DNA of 64,000 bases from Shinella lacus (GTDB taxonomy: Bacteria > Pseudomonadota > Alphaproteobacteria > Rhizobiales > Rhizobiaceae): positions 1-64,000 of the forward strand of contig NZ_WHSB02000018.1 in NCBI RefSeq assembly GCF_010994755.1, in the 5' to 3' direction. Below are positions 55,497 through 62,647 of this stretch, piece by piece; the stretch's first letter is position 1; every line of letters starts with the position of its first letter. Below the pieces are notes generated by a model. It was not told where the DNA came from, ran no database searches, and was given only the letters and a program-made list of their open reading frames with translations. The translations under genes and the position numbers were made by a program.

Positions 55497-55512
55497 TTAG
55501 CAACGCGTTAAC
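55497..55512. promoter_or_regulatory. CtrA-like binding site
   Basis: TTAG, CAACGCG, TTAAC: one mismatch to the CtrA consensus TTAA-N7-TTAAC. It lies between the divergent DUF2336 gene (start 55419) and the CxxCC protein gene (start 55641), within promoter distance of both. Confidence 0.55.
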
Positions 55513-55640
55513 CTTGCTCGCGCGGAAACCGCAATGTTTACAAGAGACTGCCGTCTGGGTTGCCGTTGGTGCCGCGGCGTTTGCGTGCCGGATCGGGACG
55601 CGCCCTTCTGGTCGGGCCGGCGGCGTGCTATCGCTCGGCC

Positions 55641-56045
55641 ATGACCACCTCCACGCCAATCGTCGCCGGTCGATCCTGCGGAACCTGCACGCTCTGTTGC
55701 CGCCTGCCGGAGATCGATGAATTCGACAAGCCGGCGGATGCCTGGTGCAAACATTGCGTCGCGGGGCAAGGCTGTTCGATCTATGCCGCGCGACCCTCGG
55801 TCTGCCGGGATTTTCTCTGTCTGTGGATGACGAGGGAGGATCTCGGCGCGGAGTGGGAGCCGGCGCGCTCCCACCTGATGATCTACGGGCAGGGGCCGCA
55901 GATCACGGTGCTCGCCGATCCCGACCAGCCGGACCTTTGGCGGCGCGAGCCCTATCATGGGCAATTGAAGGCGTGGGCGGGGGAAATGGCGCCGGCGGGC
56001 GGCTATGTCATCGTGTTCTGGCGCGATGAAGTGCACAAGATCTGA
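55641..56045 (+). CDS. YkgJ-type cysteine-cluster protein
   Basis: 134 residues. The N-terminal GRSCGTCTLCCRLPEI, then DAWCKHCVAGQGCSIYAARPSVCRDFLCLW, holds the C-x2-C-x2-CC and further cysteines of the zinc- or iron-chelating domain (formerly UPF0153). The second half (SHLMIYGQGPQITVLADPDQPD) is a beta-rich extension. Biochemical role unknown. A second protein of a related family (YcgN) is encoded at 61000. The ribosome site is not strong; the ATG at 55641 is the first one that keeps the cysteine motif close to the N-terminus. Confidence 0.85.
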   Translation: MTTSTPIVAGRSCGTCTLCCRLPEIDEFDKPADAWCKHCVAGQGCSIYAARPSVCRDFLCLWMTREDLGAEWEPARSHLMIYGQGPQITVLADPDQPDLWRREPYHGQLKAWAGEMAPAGGYVIVFWRDEVHKI

Positions 56046-56116
56046 CGGCGAGATTCCATTCGATATCGGGCATGGACATGGTATCGTCCGCACCTCGGCG
56101 ACGAGGGGCTGGCGCT

Positions 56117-56650
56117 ATGAAGATCTGGCAATGCGCGATGTTTTCGACCCTGTTCGCATGGTCCCCGCAGCCGTGCCTGGCCGAGGCGTGGGAACTGGCC
56201 CAGGTCGATACGGCGCCGGTCGACACTCTGCACAAGAACCGCACGCCCGGAGGCAGCCCGCCGACCGGCAGCGCTTTGCCCGAAGCCGGCGCGAAAACGG
56301 TCGACGCGGCCGACATGCCACGCACGGTCGACGAGATGCTGTTGCGGCTTTTGGCGATGAACATCACCTATAGCGTGCCGGAAAGCCAGCTACGGGAATG
56401 GCTGGCGAACGCGGAATACACGCCCTATCCGGCGGTCGCGGCGGGGCTGGTCAGCCTATTGCAGGGGCGGCGGCTGAAAAACCCGCTCGACCTGGATGTC
56501 ATTGTTTATGATTATGAAAGTTCGCCGGGCGCGCAGTCCCCGCGCAGGAACGAGGATGTCGATCAGGCCATCCTGACCGCCGCCGTTCTCAAGGGCTACA
56601 ACGCCCGCCACGCCACCTCGGCGACCGCGCTTTCCGAGATCATCGAATAA
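56117..56650 (+). CDS. Secreted protein of unknown function
   Basis: 177 residues from the ATG at 56117 (GAGGGG upstream). MKIWQCAMFSTLFAWSPQPCLA is a weak signal peptide. The mature part starts with a disordered Pro/Thr/Gly segment and then has a helical region (TVDEMLLRLLAMNITYSVPESQLREWLANAEYTPYPAVAAGLVSLLQG) and a C-terminal helix. No known domain. The following 120 bases lead to a perfect CtrA site at 56776. Confidence 0.7.
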   Translation: MKIWQCAMFSTLFAWSPQPCLAEAWELAQVDTAPVDTLHKNRTPGGSPPTGSALPEAGAKTVDAADMPRTVDEMLLRLLAMNITYSVPESQLREWLANAEYTPYPAVAAGLVSLLQGRRLKNPLDLDVIVYDYESSPGAQSPRRNEDVDQAILTAAVLKGYNARHATSATALSEIIE

Positions 56651-56775
56651 GCAGGTCCGCCCGGCCGTTTCTCTTCACAGGTGCAGCCGGTTTTTTACGA
56701 CGGGACCGGCCGATTTGGGAACAGGGGTCACGCTGTTCCATGCGGAACAGCACGATGCAGGGCGATGGCATAGGA

Positions 56776-56791
56776 TTAACAGCATGTTAAC
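56776..56791 (+). promoter_or_regulatory. Perfect CtrA-binding site
   Basis: TTAA, CAGCATG, TTAAC matches the CtrA consensus TTAA-N7-TTAAC exactly. The nearest downstream features are the multi-hairpin region (56864-57067) and the 62-residue gene at 57124; the gene upstream ends at 56650. Confidence 0.7.
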
Positions 56792-56863
56792 CCGATAGTC
56801 GCTAGTTTTAGGGACATGGATCGGCTCGTCTATTGCGATGGACGTGTTATGATTCGATCATGT

Positions 56864-57067
56864 GAACGGTGGATACCCCGAAGGTGCCACCGTTCCGCGA
56901 GGGAAAGGTGCGATGGTCCGGATACCGGGCGGTCACCAGACAAATTCCCGTGAATGGGAAACTTCTGGACCCGTATCGCCGTTTTCTTCCCGTAAGCGAC
57001 AGGGACGACATCGACTCATGTCGCAGCCGGGGTGACGGAACCGGATGCACCGGCCCGTAAAACGGGC
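56864..57067 (+). other. Multi-hairpin region, candidate structured RNA or long leader
   Basis: Four stems lie in 204 bases: GAACGGTGG/CCACCGTTC (9 bp, 56864-56895), TTCCC/GGGAA (56945-56960), GACAT/ATGTC (57007-57022) and GCCCGT/ACGGGC (57053-57067). A frame through the same stretch lacks the GC3 bias of neighbouring genes. The region lies between a perfect CtrA site and a small gene, so it could be a separate RNA or the 5' leader of that gene. It does not match the conserved parts of RNase P RNA, SRP RNA or tmRNA that I can recall. Confidence 0.5.
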
Positions 57068-57123
57068 AGGGTGAGAATGTAGAAGTGCTTCATCCGTCTC
57101 GGTTCTTCTTTTTGGAGGCGAGA

Positions 57124-57312
57124 ATGGCAGACGTAGTACGATTGAAGGAATGGCTCGCGCGAACACCAAGACGCGACACCATTCGCCGCGAGGCTCCGGC
57201 CCAGATACTGCTTTTTACCGGCGTGCGTTATGAGCGCCTGACACCGGCCATGCTCGCTGCGCGCAGCAAGGCGGGCAAACACGGCGCCCCTGACACGGCC
57301 CGCCGGCCCTAA
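57124..57312 (+). CDS. Small 62-residue protein of unknown function
   Basis: 62 residues with GGAGG seven bases before the ATG at 57124. MADVVRLKEWLARTPRRDTIRREAPAQILLFTGVRYERLTPAMLAARSKAG reads as a compact helix-strand-helix protein with a basic middle; similar small proteins occur in other rhizobia as I recall, but I know no function. The C-terminus is basic and disordered. A GTCGCCGC/GCGGCGAC hairpin follows at 57322-57341. Confidence 0.78.
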   Translation: MADVVRLKEWLARTPRRDTIRREAPAQILLFTGVRYERLTPAMLAARSKAGKHGAPDTARRP

Positions 57313-57419
57313 ACCTTTCCCGTCGCCGCTGGAGCGGCGACTGGCGTGCGCGTGCGGCCGCAGCGCATTGTCTATCGCGGGTAAACCGCGTCCCGTCGCT
57401 CGTCGTCGAGCGCGCTTTC

Positions 57420-57971
57420 CTATTGTTCCGCCGTGAAGGGTTCGCAGCTTGCATCCGCGAGGAAGGCGGTTGCTGCTTCCTGCCGGCTTTCGGTGGGCAC
57501 GAAGATGCGCAGCACGGCGTAACCTTCCTCACCGCGCATTTCCACCAGGATCGACTGTTCCAGCTCGGCCGGCACGGCCTTGCGGATGGCGATGAGCTGG
57601 ATGGGGGTGGCGATCAGCGTGTCGAGCGCGCCCGAGACCGAGGTGCGGTCGTTCATGCTGAACACCTCGTTGGACGCCCCGTCATAGACCGCGAGCGACC
57701 AGAAGGGCACGTCACCATCGGCAAACAGCCGGATGGGACCGTTTTCGACGGAAAAGGCGCAGACGGCGGTCTTCATGGCCGGGTCGTCGTTGATCGGCGC
57801 CAGCGTATCGCCGGAATTCGCCAGCGGGAAGAAGCGGTTCGGTTCGCCAAAGGTCTGCACGCGCGTATAGGCATCGCGGCCGGTGAAGCTCGGCAGCGAA
57901 AGGATGATGACGATGTGCAGCAGCGCAGCACCCACCAGGCCGATGGCGATGGCATAGACGAAACTACGCAT
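57420..57971 (-). CDS. DUF1254-type membrane-anchored protein
   Basis: 183 residues. One N-terminal membrane helix (SFVYAIAIGLVGAALLHIVII) is followed by a periplasmic part with GRDAYTRVQTFGEPNRFFPLANS, DDPAMKTAVCAFSVENGPIRLFADGDVPFWSLAVYDGASNEVFSMNDR and a Cys pair. This is the half of the DUF1254/DUF1214 fold that in rhizobia is encoded by a separate small gene next to a DUF1214 gene. The ATG overlaps the last eight bases of the upstream DUF1214 gene. Function unknown. Confidence 0.85.
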   Translation of the reverse strand: MRSFVYAIAIGLVGAALLHIVIILSLPSFTGRDAYTRVQTFGEPNRFFPLANSGDTLAPINDDPAMKTAVCAFSVENGPIRLFADGDVPFWSLAVYDGASNEVFSMNDRTSVSGALDTLIATPIQLIAIRKAVPAELEQSILVEMRGEEGYAVLRIFVPTESRQEAATAFLADASCEPFTAEQ

Positions 57972-58557
57972 CGGCGCAGTCCAGCCGGGTGATGCCCGGC
58001 ATGGCAAGGTCGATGACGCCGGAGCTGCCGGCGGTCGGCGTGTCGAGCAGCGTCATGACCAGCAGGAACGGTGCCTTGCCCTCCGGAACCGCCAGCCAGT
58101 TGCCGGGTGTCGCCGCGGAGGCGATGCGGATGGCGAAACTGCTGTCGGGCGTGCGCAGCACCGACCAGGCGTTGATGCCGACCGGCAGGCCGGGGCGGCT
58201 GCCGGCGAGCGGGTTGCCGTTGGTATCGGCCGCATGCAGCGTCCACAGGCGGGCGGGGGGCGTGATGCCCTCTATTTCGTAGCGGCAGTTTTCGACCAGC
58301 GTGCGCCCGCCGCTATCGGTGGCGGCGGTGAAGGTGAGGCCTTCCGCGCCGCCGAGCAGCAGCTTGCCGTCGCGGGCGCGGTGCGCCTTGGCATAGGGGT
58401 CGGCATCGACCGTCTGGGCGGTCGGGAAGGCCGTCCACGGCCCGAGCGCGATGGCGCCGAAGCCGACGGTCGCGCGCAGCGCATAGATCGAACTCAGGAT
58501 GCCGAGCCCGAAGGCGACGGCGAGCGCTGTGGCGATGACGAGGGGCGTGCGGAACAA
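57964..58557 (-). CDS. DUF1214 domain protein
   Basis: 197 residues. An N-terminal membrane segment (LVIATALAVAFGLGILSSIYAL) precedes VGFGAIALGPWTAFPTAQTVDADPYAKAHRARDGKLLLGGAEGLTFTA and ENCRYEIEGITPPARLWTLHAADTNGNPLAG, which are typical of the DUF1214 domain. It is the first gene of the pair and overlaps the DUF1254-type gene by eight bases; the two may form one periplasmic complex. Function unknown. Confidence 0.87.
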   Translation of the reverse strand: MFRTPLVIATALAVAFGLGILSSIYALRATVGFGAIALGPWTAFPTAQTVDADPYAKAHRARDGKLLLGGAEGLTFTAATDSGGRTLVENCRYEIEGITPPARLWTLHAADTNGNPLAGSRPGLPVGINAWSVLRTPDSSFAIRIASAATPGNWLAVPEGKAPFLLVMTLLDTPTAGSSGVIDLAMPGITRLDCADA

Positions 58558-58570
58558 GGGCGAAGCGGCT

Positions 58571-58644
58571 TTGCGTCCGGAATTGCGTCGAAACGAAGAG
58601 ATAGAGCGTTTTTGCGATTCGGAGAAACGCGGAAACGCTCTATC
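58571..58644. repeat. Dispersed palindrome / terminator between DUF1214 and PBP genes
   Basis: GATAGAGCGTTT (58600-58611) and AAACGCTCTATC (58633-58644) form a perfect 12-bp stem around a 21-base loop. The 5' flank, GGAATTGCGTCGAAACGAAGAG, resembles the repeat in the sodB leader. It starts two bases after the penicillin-binding protein stop on the minus strand and probably terminates that transcript. Confidence 0.75.
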
Positions 58645-58646
58645 CG

Positions 58647-60818
58647 TTACTCTGTCCGGTTGGCGCCGGTGCCGTCAAGCGCGGCCACGCGGCCATCGGC
58701 CTTCAGGGGCTTGGCCTCGTTGAACTGGCGGGCGACATCCTTCAGGAGCTTTGTGACGTCGGTGGAGAGCGAACGCGGGCGAACGAGGGCGGGAAGCGCG
58801 TTCTCATCGGTCGAGGTGGCGGCGACTTCGCTTGCCTTCTTGCCATCCGGCAGCGGGTTCTCAATGCCGGGGATGGGACGCAGCTCGATGCCCTGGTGGG
58901 CATAGTCCATCAGGCGCTTGAAGGTCATGGCGGGGAGCGAGCCGCCGGTCATGTTGTTGGTCGAGGTATAGTCGTCGTTGCCGAACCAGACGGCGGTCGT
59001 GTAATTGCCGGTGAAGCCGACATACCAGGCGTCGCGATAGGCCTGCGTCGTGCCCGTCTTGCCGCCCGAAACGATGCCGCGGTCGAGCGCGCCGCGCCGC
59101 GCCGTGCCGCTCACTGGAATGGTGACGAGGATGCGGTTCATCGACGAATCCGCCTGTTCGGAAAGGACGTGTTTTGCCGGCGGTTCGTCGCGGCCGAAAT
59201 CGTAAAGGATGTCGCCGTCGTAATTGATCATCTGGCTGATGCCGTGGCGGCGCGACTGGAGGCCGCCGGCGGGGAAGACCGCATAGGCCGTCGCCTGGTC
59301 GAGCACGGTCACTTCCGAGGTGCCGAGCGGCATGGTCTTGTCGGTCCGGATCGGCGTCTCGACGCCCATTGCCTTCGCCATTTCCGCGATGCGCTTGGTG
59401 CCGAGCTTGTCCTTGGCAAGGCGGACGGGAACGGTGTTGATGGACTTCGCCATGGCGGTCATCAGCGTCATGCGGCCGGCATAGGAGCGGCCATAGTTCT
59501 GCGGCGACCAGCCGCCCCAGCTGATCGGCGCGTCGACGATGGTCGTTTCCGGCGTCATGCCGGATTCCATCGCGGCGGCGTAGGTATAGGCCTTGAAGGA
59601 CGAACCCGGCTGGCGCAATGCCCTCGTGGCGCGGTTGAACTGGCTTTCGCCATAGTCCCGGCCGCCGACCATGGCGCGCACGGCGCCGCCGTTCTCGATC
59701 ATCACCATGGCGCCCTGCTTGACGCGGTAGCTCTCGCCGTACTGGCGCAGCCCGCTTTCCACAGCCTCTTCGGCGGCGGCCTGCAGGCCCATGTCGATGG
59801 TGGTGCGCACGATCAGCGAATGCTGGGCGAAGGGTTTTGCGATGCGCTGCACCTCCTCGAAGGCCCAGTCGAGGAAGAAATCGGGCGCCGTCTTCTCGTT
59901 GCGGTCGATGATGGTGGCGGGGTTGCGCCGCGCGGCGATCACCTGGCCCTCGGTCATCAATCCACCCTGCACGAGGTTGGTCAGCACCTCGTTGGCGCGC
60001 GCACGGGCGGCCGGCAGGTTGATATGCGGGGCGTAGCGGGCGGGCGCCTTGAACAGGCCGGCGAGCATGGCGGACTCGGCGAGGTTCACGTCGGTGACGT
60101 TCTTGCCGAAATAGAACTGTGCCGCCGCGGCCGCGCCAAACGTGCCGCCGCCCATATAGGCGCGGTCGAGATAGAGGCGCAGGATTTCCTTCTTGGAGAG
60201 GTTGGCTTCCAGCCACAGGGCGAGGAAGGCCTCCTTGATCTTGCGCTCGATGGTGCGCTCGTTCGAGAGGAACAGGTTTTTCGCCAGCTGCTGGGTGAGC
60301 GTCGAGCCGCCCTGCACGACGCCGCCGGCGCGCGCGTTCTCGTTCATGGCGCGGGCGAGGCCCAGGAAATCGATGCCGAAATGGCTGAAGAAGCGGCGGT
60401 CTTCCGTCGCCAGCACCGCCTTGATCAGGTGGTCCGGCAATTCGTCGATGGGTACGGAATCCTCGTGGATGATGCCGCGATGGCCGATCTCGTTGCCGTA
60501 GCGGTCGAGGAAGGTGACGGCGAAGTCGCTTTGCGCGCGCCAGTTGCCCGTCGTCTCCTCGAAGGCGGGCAGCGCCAGGGCGAGAAGCAGCACGAAGCCG
60601 GCCGTGCCGAGGTTCATGCCTTCGCCGGCGACCTCGAAGACCGCCTTCTTCCAGCCCTTGGCGTGGAAGCGGCGGGAGAAGATGGTGATCTCCTCCCAGA
60701 TTTCGGCCAGGCGAAAACCGGCGTTCCAGACCGTGGAATCGATCCAGGAATCAAGGCGCAGGAAGAAGTGCCGCTTGCGGCGGCGCGATTTTGGGGGCTT
60801 CTGGCTGTCGTCTTCCAC
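58647..60818 (-). CDS. Class A penicillin-binding protein (PBP1A family)
   Basis: 723 residues. A basic cytoplasmic N-terminus and one membrane helix (about residues 70-88) are followed by a GT51 glycosyltransferase domain with ATEDRRFFSHFGID and GGSTLTQQLAKNLFLSNERTIERK (catalytic Glu in the first block). The transpeptidase domain has SxxK in RQPGSSFKAYTYAAA, SxN in AKSINTVPVR and KTG in SGGKTGTTQAYRDAWYVGF. All motifs are complete, so the enzyme should polymerise and cross-link peptidoglycan. The start at 60818 is the first ATG of the basic MEDDSQKPPKSRRRKRH leader. Confidence 0.94.
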   Translation of the reverse strand: MEDDSQKPPKSRRRKRHFFLRLDSWIDSTVWNAGFRLAEIWEEITIFSRRFHAKGWKKAVFEVAGEGMNLGTAGFVLLLALALPAFEETTGNWRAQSDFAVTFLDRYGNEIGHRGIIHEDSVPIDELPDHLIKAVLATEDRRFFSHFGIDFLGLARAMNENARAGGVVQGGSTLTQQLAKNLFLSNERTIERKIKEAFLALWLEANLSKKEILRLYLDRAYMGGGTFGAAAAAQFYFGKNVTDVNLAESAMLAGLFKAPARYAPHINLPAARARANEVLTNLVQGGLMTEGQVIAARRNPATIIDRNEKTAPDFFLDWAFEEVQRIAKPFAQHSLIVRTTIDMGLQAAAEEAVESGLRQYGESYRVKQGAMVMIENGGAVRAMVGGRDYGESQFNRATRALRQPGSSFKAYTYAAAMESGMTPETTIVDAPISWGGWSPQNYGRSYAGRMTLMTAMAKSINTVPVRLAKDKLGTKRIAEMAKAMGVETPIRTDKTMPLGTSEVTVLDQATAYAVFPAGGLQSRRHGISQMINYDGDILYDFGRDEPPAKHVLSEQADSSMNRILVTIPVSGTARRGALDRGIVSGGKTGTTQAYRDAWYVGFTGNYTTAVWFGNDDYTSTNNMTGGSLPAMTFKRLMDYAHQGIELRPIPGIENPLPDGKKASEVAATSTDENALPALVRPRSLSTDVTKLLKDVARQFNEAKPLKADGRVAALDGTGANRTE

Positions 60819-60999
60819 GTTTCGCTTACCTTTGCCGGCGGATGCGGGCCGCAGCCTGCCCGCCTCTGGTTAACGTCCTGTGACCACCGGTTTATTCAGG
60901 CACGATAGCAGTCTTTTGAGGCGAGCAGAACGGGATTTGCGCGAAAGGGTTAGCAGCCGCGCTCTTGACCTTTGGCCGCAAGGGGTTCAGGGGTCGGGC

Positions 61000-61512
61000 A
61001 TGACGAAGATGAAGCACAGGGGCGCCGCCGCGCCGGCCGAGGCCGGAAATGCGGACGTGCTGCCGTTCTGGAAGACGAAGACGCTCGCCGAAATGAACGA
61101 CGTGGAGTGGGAAAGCCTCTGCGACGGCTGCGGCCTCTGTTGTCTCAACAAGCTAGAAGACTGGGAAACAGCCGAGATTGCCTGGACCTCGATCCGCTGC
61201 GTGCTGCTCGATGGCGAAAGCTGTCGCTGCTCGGACTACGAGAACCGGCAGGCGACCGTGCCCGACTGCATCCGCCTGACGGTGGAGAGCGTCTCGGAAA
61301 TCTCGTGGTTGCCGCCGACCTGCGGCTACCGCCTCGTGCGCGACGGCGAAGACCTTTATTGGTGGCACCCGCTGGTCTCCGGCGATCCCGAGACCGTGCA
61401 CCAGGCCGGCATTTCCGCCCGCGGCCGCACGGTGAGCGAGGAGGGCCTCGATGTCGAGGACTACGAGGACTACCTCGTGACCTGGCCGCTGGAAGTGGGC
61501 AGGGGGAACTAG
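61000..61512 (+). CDS. YcgN family cysteine-cluster protein (UPF0260)
   Basis: 170 residues. [16 protein letters not shown] and [25 protein letters not shown] carry the C-x2-C-x2-CC and C-x-C cysteine cluster of the UPF0260/YcgN family, with [39 protein letters not shown] downstream. It is about 20 residues longer than E. coli YcgN at the N-terminus. Metal binding is inferred from the cysteines; the function is unknown. Divergent from the PBP gene. A later ATG at 61009 is possible as start. Confidence 0.92.
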   Translation: MTKMKHRGAAAPAEAGNADVLPFWKTKTLAEMNDVEWESLCDGCGLCCLNKLEDWETAEIAWTSIRCVLLDGESCRCSDYENRQATVPDCIRLTVESVSEISWLPPTCGYRLVRDGEDLYWWHPLVSGDPETVHQAGISARGRTVSEEGLDVEDYEDYLVTWPLEVGRGN

Positions 61513-61516
61513 TCTC

Positions 61517-61849
61517 TCAGCTCAGGCTTGCCGCGACGAGCTTCTTCGGCGCCACGTTGCGCCAGGCAGTGCCGATCAAGTCGCGAACCCGCTCGTCATC
61601 CGCGCCGTCGAAATAGACCGACGTCCAGCCCTTGAGCCCCCAGCCGCCCGGCACCGGCGCGCAAAGCCCCGGATCGGTCTCGACCACCATCGCCTGCTGG
61701 CCCGGCGTGAGCTTCAAGACGGCCCGGCCGGCCTGCGGCAGCGACATGAAGATCTTCTCGCCCACCCGGAAGTCCCGCTTCCCGAAATGAGCACTCTCCC
61801 GCGCCTCCGGCATGCCGAGCGCGATAGCGATGAGATCGTCGGATGTCAT
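61517..61849 (-). CDS. MmcQ/YjbR family protein
   Basis: 110 residues. MTSDDLIAIALGMPEARESAHFGKRDFRVGEKIFMSLPQAGRAVLKLTPGQQAMVVET and WGLKGWTSVYFDGADDERVRDLIGTAWRNVAPKKL match the MmcQ/YjbR fold, small proteins with a CyaY-like shape and proposed DNA binding. Convergent with the YcgN gene, four bases apart. Confidence 0.9.
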   Translation of the reverse strand: MTSDDLIAIALGMPEARESAHFGKRDFRVGEKIFMSLPQAGRAVLKLTPGQQAMVVETDPGLCAPVPGGWGLKGWTSVYFDGADDERVRDLIGTAWRNVAPKKLVAASLS

Positions 61850-62095
61850 GGGGGGAGGGTAGCATTGTTTGAGGGCGCGTAAAAGTTTTTGGATAAAATA
61901 GGAAAATAGTCCTTGACGGCGTCACGGTGGTTTGATAGGGTTATGGCATAGTCGGAAAGGTGCGGGCGGAGAGTTCGCAGGGCTTTTCGGAGGCTGGATG
62001 GTTTGGCGGTTTTCGCCCGCGGCCGGCTTGATGGGAATTTATTGACAGGCGCTCGTTCCAATCGGACCGGGCGCCTTTTCATTTTCGGGTGTGCG
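61850..62095 (+). other. Non-coding region with a terminator-like hairpin at its right end
   Basis: 246 bases with no supported gene. AGGCGC (62047-62052) and GCGCCT (62071-62076) form a stem followed by TTTC, a possible terminator 17 bases before the next gene. A CTTGAC at 61912 has no good -10 box at 17 bases. An RNA of about 130 bases between them is conceivable but weakly supported. Confidence 0.4.
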
Positions 62096-62647
62096 ATGGA
62101 CAGCGGTTTGACGGTGGATCTCGGGCTTTTCGGCATCGCGCCGGAGATGGCGGTTTATGACGGGCTGGCGGGGCGGCGGGCGGATCTTGCGGGCGGCGCG
62201 GCGCCGGTGCTCGATATCAAGGCGGAAGCGCCGCTCGATCCGTTTCTCGACATGCAGGCAATGCTTCTGGAAATGACGAAGGAGCTGCGCGAGCGGTTCC
62301 AGCGCTTCCAGAGCCAGCGGGCCTTTGCCGAGCGGGATGCCGATGCCGCCGAGGACGAGGCTTCGCGCAAGCTGGCGCAGACCGATGCCAAGGCGGCGAT
62401 CGAGGCCGTGTCGCTGATCGTGCGCACCCTAGAAAAGATAGACAGCCTGCAGCGCACGCTCATCAACGAGCGGGCCGAGGCGGAAGCGGCGCTGGGTGAG
62501 CCGGATGACGGCGAGGCGCTGGCGGCGGAGTTCGACCGGCTGGTGGAAGAGCGCGTGAAGGACCGGTTGAATGCCGCAAGGGAAGACTGGATGCGGGAAA
62601 GCGGGGCTGGCGGCGATGCTCCCGCGCGGGCGGAAAGCGGGCCGTAG
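62096..62647 (+). CDS. Coiled-coil protein at the head of a phage/GTA packaging module
   Basis: 183 residues from the ATG at 62096, with a weak ribosome site. After a hydrophobic and glycine-rich N-terminal part (VDLGLFGIAPEMAVYDGLAG) a long charged helix runs from about residue 50 to 165 (MLLEMTKELRERFQRFQSQRAFAERDADAAEDEASRKL). Position and size resemble the small gene that precedes the terminase in rhizobial gene-transfer-agent-like clusters, where a small terminase role has been suggested. That role here is inference; there is no helix-turn-helix that I can see. It overlaps the start of the terminase frame by 32 bases. Confidence 0.8.
   Translation: MDSGLTVDLGLFGIAPEMAVYDGLAGRRADLAGGAAPVLDIKAEAPLDPFLDMQAMLLEMTKELRERFQRFQSQRAFAERDADAAEDEASRKLAQTDAKAAIEAVSLIVRTLEKIDSLQRTLINERAEAEAALGEPDDGEALAAEFDRLVEERVKDRLNAAREDWMRESGAGGDAPARAESGP

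Noticed and set aside
56869-57060. 63-codon open frame starting at GTG in the CtrA-box region
   Set aside because: It has no ribosome site, its third codon positions lack the GC bias of neighbouring genes, and it runs through four hairpins. A non-coding structured region is the better explanation, although coding is not fully excluded.
61912-61940. CTTGAC as a promoter for a small RNA in the gap before the packaging genes
   Set aside because: The sequence at the expected -10 position, ATAGGG, matches the rhizobial consensus at few positions.
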